Assembly: GCF_900456775.1 (NCBI RefSeq)
Contig: NZ_UAUL01000010.1
Span: forward strand, 1 to 64,000
Direction: 5' to 3'
Source: Sarcina ventriculi
GTDB taxonomy: Bacteria; Bacillota; Clostridia; Clostridiales; Clostridiaceae
Length of the DNA: 64,000 bases
Position numbers and translations under genes: made by a program
In this document: positions 59,210-64,000 of the stretch, in pieces
How positions within the stretch are numbered: the stretch's first letter is position 1
Layout: every line of letters begins with the position of its first letter
The notes under the pieces: generated by a model
The model's input: the letters and a program-made list of their open reading frames with translations, nothing else
What the model was told of the DNA's origin: nothing
Databases searched by the model: none

Positions 59210-59800
59210 TTGTTTTTAATAATTGATAATTATGATTCTTTTGTGTATAACCTAGTTAGATATTTAGAAGAACTTGATGAAGATGTCTTAATTAAGAGAA
59301 ATGATAAAATAACTTTAGAAGAAATAGAAAATTTAAATTTAGATGGAATAATAATATCCCCAGGCCCAAAAGCACCTAAAGATGTACCATTTTGTCTTGA
59401 AGTAATAGATAGATTTAAAGGTAAGATTCCAATATTGGGAATATGTCTGGGACACCAATGTATAGGACATTATTTTAAATGTTCTATAGTAAGGGCAGAG
59501 TATCCTGTTCATGGGAAAATATATGAAATAGTTCATGATAATTTGGGGATTTTTAAAAATATAAAAAATCCATTAAATGTAACAAGATATCATTCTCTTA
59601 AAATAGATGAAAAAAGTATTCCTAAAGATATTGTAGTTACAGCTAGAACAAAGGAGGGAGTAATTATGGGGATAAGGCATAAATTTTATAATATAGAAGG
59701 AATTCAATTTCATCCAGAAGCTCATCTTACTGAATGTGGTCATGCTATGTTTGAAAATTTCATAAAAAAATGCAAAAAGGGTGATAAAGTTGAATTTTAA
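59210..59800 (+). CDS. pabA: Aminodeoxychorismate synthase glutamine amidotransferase subunit
   Basis: 196 residues from a TTG start after AGAGGTGAA. It begins FLIIDNYDSFVYNLVRYLEEL, and has GICLGHQCIG with the catalytic Cys and GIQFHPEAHLTECG with the catalytic His-x-Glu. It supplies ammonia from glutamine. Adjacent pabB makes PabA more likely than TrpG, since no trp genes are near. Its last 11 bases overlap pabB. Confidence 0.93.
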   Translation: MFLIIDNYDSFVYNLVRYLEELDEDVLIKRNDKITLEEIENLNLDGIIISPGPKAPKDVPFCLEVIDRFKGKIPILGICLGHQCIGHYFKCSIVRAEYPVHGKIYEIVHDNLGIFKNIKNPLNVTRYHSLKIDEKSIPKDIVVTARTKEGVIMGIRHKFYNIEGIQFHPEAHLTECGHAMFENFIKKCKKGDKVEF

Positions 59801-61166
59801 AATAAAAGAGATAAAAACAAATGTGAGTAGTTTAAATATTTATGAAGTGTTTAGTCATAAAAAAGAAACAATATTTTTAGATAGTTCTAAGGAAGAGAGT
59901 AAATTTTCTAAATACTCTTTTATAGGAATAAATCCATTCATAAAATTTACAGCATATAAAAACGATATAGCTATATTAGATTATAAAAATAAGACAAAAA
60001 AATTTATAAAAGGAGATCCTTTTTTAGAACTTGAAAAACTTATATTAAAATATAAAGTAAATTATCCAAGTAAAATACCATTAGTTTCTGGAGCATTAGG
60101 ATATTTTTCTTATGATATAGGCAGAGTAGTTGAAAATATTTTAGATACTGCTATAAATGATGTTAAAGTTCCTGATGCGTATTTTTTGTTTTATGATAAT
60201 ATAATAATATTTGATTTAGAGGAAAAAAGAACATATGTGACTTCTTTAGGCGTTTTGGATTCAGAAAGTGAGTCGATAGAAAAAATAGAAAGTTTAATAA
60301 AAGAAAAAGCTAAAACAGAACAAAAATATTTTAATGTAGATATAGAATCAAAAAATATATTTTATTCAAATTTTGAAAAGAGTACTTATATAGATGGCGT
60401 AAAGAAAGTTAAAGATTATATATTATCAGGTGATGTATATATAACAAATTTTACACAAAGAATGTGGTGCTATTCTAATGAAGATGCTTTTAGAATTTAT
60501 TCAAAACTTAGACAAATAAATAAGGCACCTTTTTCAGCATTTTTGAATCTAGATGATTTTGAAATAATAAGTTCATCTCCAGAGAGATTTTTAAATACTG
60601 TAGATAAAATTGTTACAACAAGACCAATAAAAGGTACAAGACCTAGAGGTAAAGATAAAGTAGAAGATGAAAAAAATAAATTAGAACTTTTAAATAGTGA
60701 AAAAGATAAAGCTGAACTTTTAATGGTTGTGGACTTAGAGAGAAATGATTTAAGCAAGGTTTGTGAAAAAAACACTGTAAAGGTAACAGAACTTTTTACA
60801 TTAGAGAGTTATGCAACAGTTTTTCATTTAGTATCTGAGGTAACAGGAAAATTAAAGGAAAATATAACTTCTATAAAATGTATGAGAGAGTGTTTTCCAG
60901 GAGGCTCTATAACGGGGACTCCTAAAATACGTTCAATGGAAGTTATTGAGGAGATAGAAGGGATAAGAAGAAATATATATACAGGTAGTATTGGATATTT
61001 TGATTTTCGTGGAAATTGTGATTTTAATATAATTATAAGAACGATTTTAAAAAAAGGTAATAAGGCTTACTTTGGAGTAGGTGGTGGAATAACAATAGAG
61101 TCAGAAGAAGTAGCAGAATATGAAGAAAGCTTAGATAAAGCAAAAGCGCTTATGAGGGTTTTATAA
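59790..61166 (+). CDS. pabB: Aminodeoxychorismate synthase component I
   Basis: 458 residues from TTG at 59790, six bases after AAGGGTG (the GTG at 59781 is in the ribosome binding site). The chorismate-binding core contains RPIKGTRPRG with the PabB-specific Lys, VDLERNDLSKVCE, and CFPGGSITGTPKIRSMEVIEEIE. It uses ammonia from PabA to make 4-amino-4-deoxychorismate. PIKGT favours PabB over TrpE. It overlaps pabA by 11 bases and pabC by one. Confidence 0.95.
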   Translation: MNFKIKEIKTNVSSLNIYEVFSHKKETIFLDSSKEESKFSKYSFIGINPFIKFTAYKNDIAILDYKNKTKKFIKGDPFLELEKLILKYKVNYPSKIPLVSGALGYFSYDIGRVVENILDTAINDVKVPDAYFLFYDNIIIFDLEEKRTYVTSLGVLDSESESIEKIESLIKEKAKTEQKYFNVDIESKNIFYSNFEKSTYIDGVKKVKDYILSGDVYITNFTQRMWCYSNEDAFRIYSKLRQINKAPFSAFLNLDDFEIISSSPERFLNTVDKIVTTRPIKGTRPRGKDKVEDEKNKLELLNSEKDKAELLMVVDLERNDLSKVCEKNTVKVTELFTLESYATVFHLVSEVTGKLKENITSIKCMRECFPGGSITGTPKIRSMEVIEEIEGIRRNIYTGSIGYFDFRGNCDFNIIIRTILKKGNKAYFGVGGGITIESEEVAEYEESLDKAKALMRVL

Positions 61167-61906
61167 TGGATTATATAGATAGCAAAGAAGATAGAATAAA
61201 ATTAGATAAAGGGTTGTTTTTTGGAAAGGGTCTTTTTGAAACAATATTAGTTAAGGAAAGAGCTATTTTTTTAGAAGAACATATAAATAGAATAAATAAC
61301 TCTTGTAAAATTTTAAATATAGAAAAATATGTAGAGTATAATGATGTTTTAAATTTTATAGAAAAAAATAATATAAAAAACAAAGCTTTAAAAATAACTC
61401 TAACAGATAAAAACATTATATATTCAACTAGAGATATTCAATATAAGAGTGAGGATTATAAAAGAGGTTTTTCCATTTGCTTAAGCTCTGTATTGAGAAA
61501 TTCAACTTCTATGTTAGTTTATGTAAAATCTACTTGCTACATAGAGAATATTATGGAGAAAAATAAAGGAAAAAATTTAGGGTTTGATGAAATTATATTT
61601 TTAAATGAAAAAGGATATATAGCAGAGGGTGCAACCTCTAATATATTTTTTATAAAAAATAATAAAATTTTTACACCAAAAGTTAAGTGTGGAATATTAA
61701 ACGGCATAGTTAGACAGTGGGTTGTAGATAATTTTATTGTGGAAGAGGGAGAGTATAAAATAGAGGATTTATTAATGTCAGATGCTATATTTATAACAAA
61801 CAGTATAGTTGGGATTATGAAAGTTTGTGAGATTGAGGGAAAAAAATTTAATAGCCATGATAAAATAGAAGAAATAATAAATTGTTATAAAACGTATATA
61901 AAATAG
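61166..61906 (+). CDS. pabC: Aminodeoxychorismate lyase
   Basis: 246 residues. Fold-type IV PLP enzyme: FFGKGLFETILVKERAIFLEEHINRINNSCK, KALKITLT near the middle, and EIIFLNEKGYIAEGATSNIFF. The Lys that holds PLP cannot be placed with certainty. It releases pyruvate and gives p-aminobenzoate. The ATG overlaps the pabB stop by one base, so translation is coupled. Confidence 0.9.
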   Translation: MDYIDSKEDRIKLDKGLFFGKGLFETILVKERAIFLEEHINRINNSCKILNIEKYVEYNDVLNFIEKNNIKNKALKITLTDKNIIYSTRDIQYKSEDYKRGFSICLSSVLRNSTSMLVYVKSTCYIENIMEKNKGKNLGFDEIIFLNEKGYIAEGATSNIFFIKNNKIFTPKVKCGILNGIVRQWVVDNFIVEEGEYKIEDLLMSDAIFITNSIVGIMKVCEIEGKKFNSHDKIEEIINCYKTYIK

Positions 61907-61952
61907 ATTTCTTAATTTATGTATGATTTAAAGATTGGGGATTTTAAATAAA

Positions 61953-62426
61953 ATGGACAGGGTAAATAAAATACTTAACAATGAAAAATATAAAGATTAT
62001 TTAAAGAAAAATAATTTTTATGAGAAAAATAGAGAGTTTTGTAAACATGATATGGAACATTTTTTAGCTGTGGCAAGAATAAGTTATATACTTTGCTTGG
62101 AAAAGGGATTAAATGTAAATAAAGATATTATATATGCAGTAGGACTTTTACATGATATAGGAAGATGGCTTCAATATGAAAAAAACATTCCACATAATAT
62201 ATCATCGGTTAATATTAGTGAAGAAATTTTAAAAGAAAGTGACTTTTCGCAAGATGAAATAAAAATAATACTGGATGCTATATTAAATCATAGAAATAAG
62301 CAGTGCAGAGATTTAAATAAAATATTTTATAGGGCAGATAAATTGTCTAGACAATGTTTTGTTTGCACTGCTAGTGATAAATGTTATTGGGGAGAAGATA
62401 AAAAAAATAAAGACATAATATACTAA
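61953..62426 (+). CDS. HD-domain hydrolase in the folate operon
   Basis: 157 residues from the ATG at 61953; a TTG at 61935 is an alternative. HD motifs: FCKHDMEHFLAVARISYIL (His-Asp-type early helix), AVGLLHDIGRWLQYE with the HD pair, and ILNHRN later. A metal-dependent phosphohydrolase is expected. It lies between pabC and folP, so it may remove phosphate from a folate intermediate (dihydroneopterin triphosphate), but that is inferred from position. A Cys-rich end (CFVCTASDKCYWG) is present. Confidence 0.82.
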   Translation: MDRVNKILNNEKYKDYLKKNNFYEKNREFCKHDMEHFLAVARISYILCLEKGLNVNKDIIYAVGLLHDIGRWLQYEKNIPHNISSVNISEEILKESDFSQDEIKIILDAILNHRNKQCRDLNKIFYRADKLSRQCFVCTASDKCYWGEDKKNKDIIY

Positions 62427-62437
62427 AGGAGATTTTT

Positions 62438-63247
62438 ATGAAGATAGGTGTAAAAAATTTTGATTTAGGAAAAAGAACAATAATAATGGGGATATTAAAT
62501 TTAACCCCAGATTCATTTTCTGATGGAGGAGAATTTAATTCTATAGAAAATGCTTTAAGACAAGTTGAAAAATTAATAAAAGAAGGAGTAGATATAATAG
62601 ATATTGGGGGGGAGTCTACAAGACCTAATCATACGCCGGTAACAGAAGAGGAAGAAATAAGAAGGGTAATTCCTATAATAAAGGCAATAAGGGGAAAATA
62701 TGATATACCTTTATCTATTGATACTTATAAAGGGAAAGTAGCTGAAGAAGCAATAAAGGCTGGAGTTAATCTTATAAATGATGTTTGGGGTTTGAAAAAG
62801 GATTCATATATGGCAAAAGTTGCAGGGAAATATAATATTCCATGTTGTATAATGCATAATAGAGAAGATTCAAACTATAATGATGACATAATAAATGTTA
62901 TGAAAAAAGATTTAAGGCAAAGTATAGATTTGGCTATTGAAAATGGTTTATCTAAAGAAAATATAATTTTAGATCCTGGAATTGGTTTTGCAAAAAGTTA
63001 TGAGGATAATTTAGATGTTTTGAACAGATTAGAAGAACTTAGAGATTTAGGATATCCTATTTTGCTTGGAACATCTAGAAAATCTGTTATTGGAAATACA
63101 TTAAATCTTCCACCAAAGGAAAGGTTAGAGGGAACATTAGCTACAACGGCTTTAGGAATAGTTAAGGGTTGTGATTTTATAAGGGTTCATGATGTTTTAG
63201 AAAATAAAAGAGTTGCAATTATGACAGATGCAATCGTAAGAAGGTAG
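62438..63247 (+). CDS. folP: Dihydropteroate synthase
   Basis: 269 residues. Conserved TIIMGILNLTPDSFSDGGEF, IIDIGGESTRPNHTPV, SIDTYKGKVAEEAIKAGVNLINDVWG, ILDPGIGFAKSYEDN and TSRKSVIGNTL. It joins p-aminobenzoate to hydroxymethyl-dihydropterin diphosphate; it is the target of sulfonamides. AAAGGAGA precedes the ATG, 12 bases after the HD gene. folBK follows with an 8-base gap. Confidence 0.96.
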   Translation: MKIGVKNFDLGKRTIIMGILNLTPDSFSDGGEFNSIENALRQVEKLIKEGVDIIDIGGESTRPNHTPVTEEEEIRRVIPIIKAIRGKYDIPLSIDTYKGKVAEEAIKAGVNLINDVWGLKKDSYMAKVAGKYNIPCCIMHNREDSNYNDDIINVMKKDLRQSIDLAIENGLSKENIILDPGIGFAKSYEDNLDVLNRLEELRDLGYPILLGTSRKSVIGNTLNLPPKERLEGTLATTALGIVKGCDFIRVHDVLENKRVAIMTDAIVRR

Positions 63248-63255
63248 GGATTTTT

Positions 63256-64000
63256 TTGAGTAATGACAAAATAGTTATAAGAGATTTAGAGATTTTTGCG
63301 TTTCATGGAGTTTTTGAAGGTGAAAAAAGTGTTGGACAAAAATTTTTAGTTTCTTTAGAACTTAGTTTAGATTTAAGCTTGGCTAGTAGAAATAATGATT
63401 TAACAAAAAGCGTTCATTATGGAGAACTTTGTGAGAAGATAGAAGAAGAATTTAAGAAAGAAAGTTATGATTTAATAGAAACAGCGTGTGAAAAACTCTG
63501 TGAATTTGTGCTACTAGAGTATGATATAGTTAATGAGGTTAAGGTTATTGTAAAAAAACCATGGGCTCCTATTCATAAAAGTTTAGATACAGTATTTATA
63601 GAGATGACAAGAAGATGGAGTAAAGCTTATTTATCTTATGGGTCGAATATGGGTAATAAACGTGAGTATATAGAAAGAGCATTAAAAATCTTAGATGATT
63701 CTAAATTTATAAAGCTGATAAAAAAATCAACCCTTATAGATACTAAACCTTGGGGATATACTGAACAAGATGATTTTTTAAATGGCGCTTGTATAATAAA
63801 AACAATTTTAAATCCCACATCTCTTATGGAATTTTTATTAGACGTTGAGAAAAAACTAGATAGAGAGAGAAAGATAAAATGGGGACCAAGAACAATAGAT
63901 TTAGATATTATATTTTATGATGATTTAGTAACAGATGATGATTTTATAACTCTTCCACATCCAAGAGCGCATTTAAGGGAGTTTGTTTTAGAGCCTATAA
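63256..64000 (+). CDS. folB: Dihydroneopterin aldolase/HPPK fusion, 5' part (runs off right edge)
   Basis: 248 codons visible from TTG at 63256; the gene continues past the window. The first about 120 residues are FolB (LEIFAFHGVFEGEKSVGQKF, then VHYGELCE and KKPWAPIHKSLDTVFIEMTRR). From about 125 the FolK (HPPK) domain begins with SYGSNMGNKREYIERAL and includes KWGPRTIDLDIIFYDD. The two activities convert dihydroneopterin to 6-hydroxymethyl-dihydropterin and then its diphosphate, the partner of FolP. It is the folB-folK fusion found in several Firmicutes. Confidence 0.93.
   Translation, partial: MSNDKIVIRDLEIFAFHGVFEGEKSVGQKFLVSLELSLDLSLASRNNDLTKSVHYGELCEKIEEEFKKESYDLIETACEKLCEFVLLEYDIVNEVKVIVKKPWAPIHKSLDTVFIEMTRRWSKAYLSYGSNMGNKREYIERALKILDDSKFIKLIKKSTLIDTKPWGYTEQDDFLNGACIIKTILNPTSLMEFLLDVEKKLDRERKIKWGPRTIDLDIIFYDDLVTDDDFITLPHPRAHLREFVLEPI

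Overview
The window is a stretch of chromosome from a spore-forming, anaerobic, very AT-rich Firmicute, most likely a Clostridium sensu stricto species. The evidence is the strongly AT-rich sequence, purine-rich ribosome binding sites with many TTG and GTG starts, a nine-gene V/A-type ATPase operon of the Enterococcus hirae ntp order, SpoVB-like flippases, two Csp-type subtilisins, a PerR and HPr kinase. I cannot name the species. No rRNA, tRNA, IS element, prophage or CRISPR array was seen.

Layout. 1-4.1 kb: an Asn-rich partial gene, a secreted VCBS-like protein, an orphan solute-binding lipoprotein, perR with a consensus promoter, and a 0.4-kb gap holding a perfect palindrome. 4.1-17.8 kb: pncB, a short UvrD-family helicase, an HTH/coiled-coil protein, an MFS transporter, an M20 amidohydrolase, a pseudouridine synthase, two convergent MATE-type flippases, and a methyltransferase-like gene overlapping a B12-binding radical SAM gene. 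18.1-26.6 kb: the complete ntpFIKECGABD operon; its rotor subunit keeps the sodium ligands known from E. hirae. 26.8-41.3 kb: a DNA-binding regulator, a TagO/WecA-type transferase, def, a cystine/dicarboxylate-type symporter, two tandem copper-type promoter/operators driving a SHOCT protein and copZ, alr, a MocR regulator, a ClC transporter, dCMP deaminase, a FabT-like MarR regulator with its probable operator, and helD. 41.3-45.8 kb: 6S RNA, a DUF896 protein, hprK, a CorA-like protein and an M18 aminopeptidase.

45.9-51.5 kb: two tandem BcsA-like glycosyltransferases with C-terminal PilZ (c-di-GMP) domains. The first is broken by a one-base deletion, and the second is intact. They are followed by an iron-type alcohol dehydrogenase. 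51.8-59.1 kb: a cell-envelope and spore-associated segment with a secreted SH3b3-CHAP hydrolase, an Asn-rich membrane-anchored protein, two translationally coupled Csp-like subtilisins with intact catalytic triads, a PHP phosphoesterase and a stand-alone SleC-prepeptide-like domain. 59.2 kb to the end: a pabA-pabB-pabC-HD-folP-folBK folate operon that runs off the right edge.

The most interesting places are the Csp-like protease pair beside a free-standing SleC-type domain, with a hairpin that covers the protease ribosome binding site; the twin copper-type promoters; the frameshifted c-di-GMP-responsive glycosyltransferase beside an intact paralogue; and a PerR that has lost one of its four structural zinc cysteines. 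No obviously new multi-gene defence or biosynthetic system was found.
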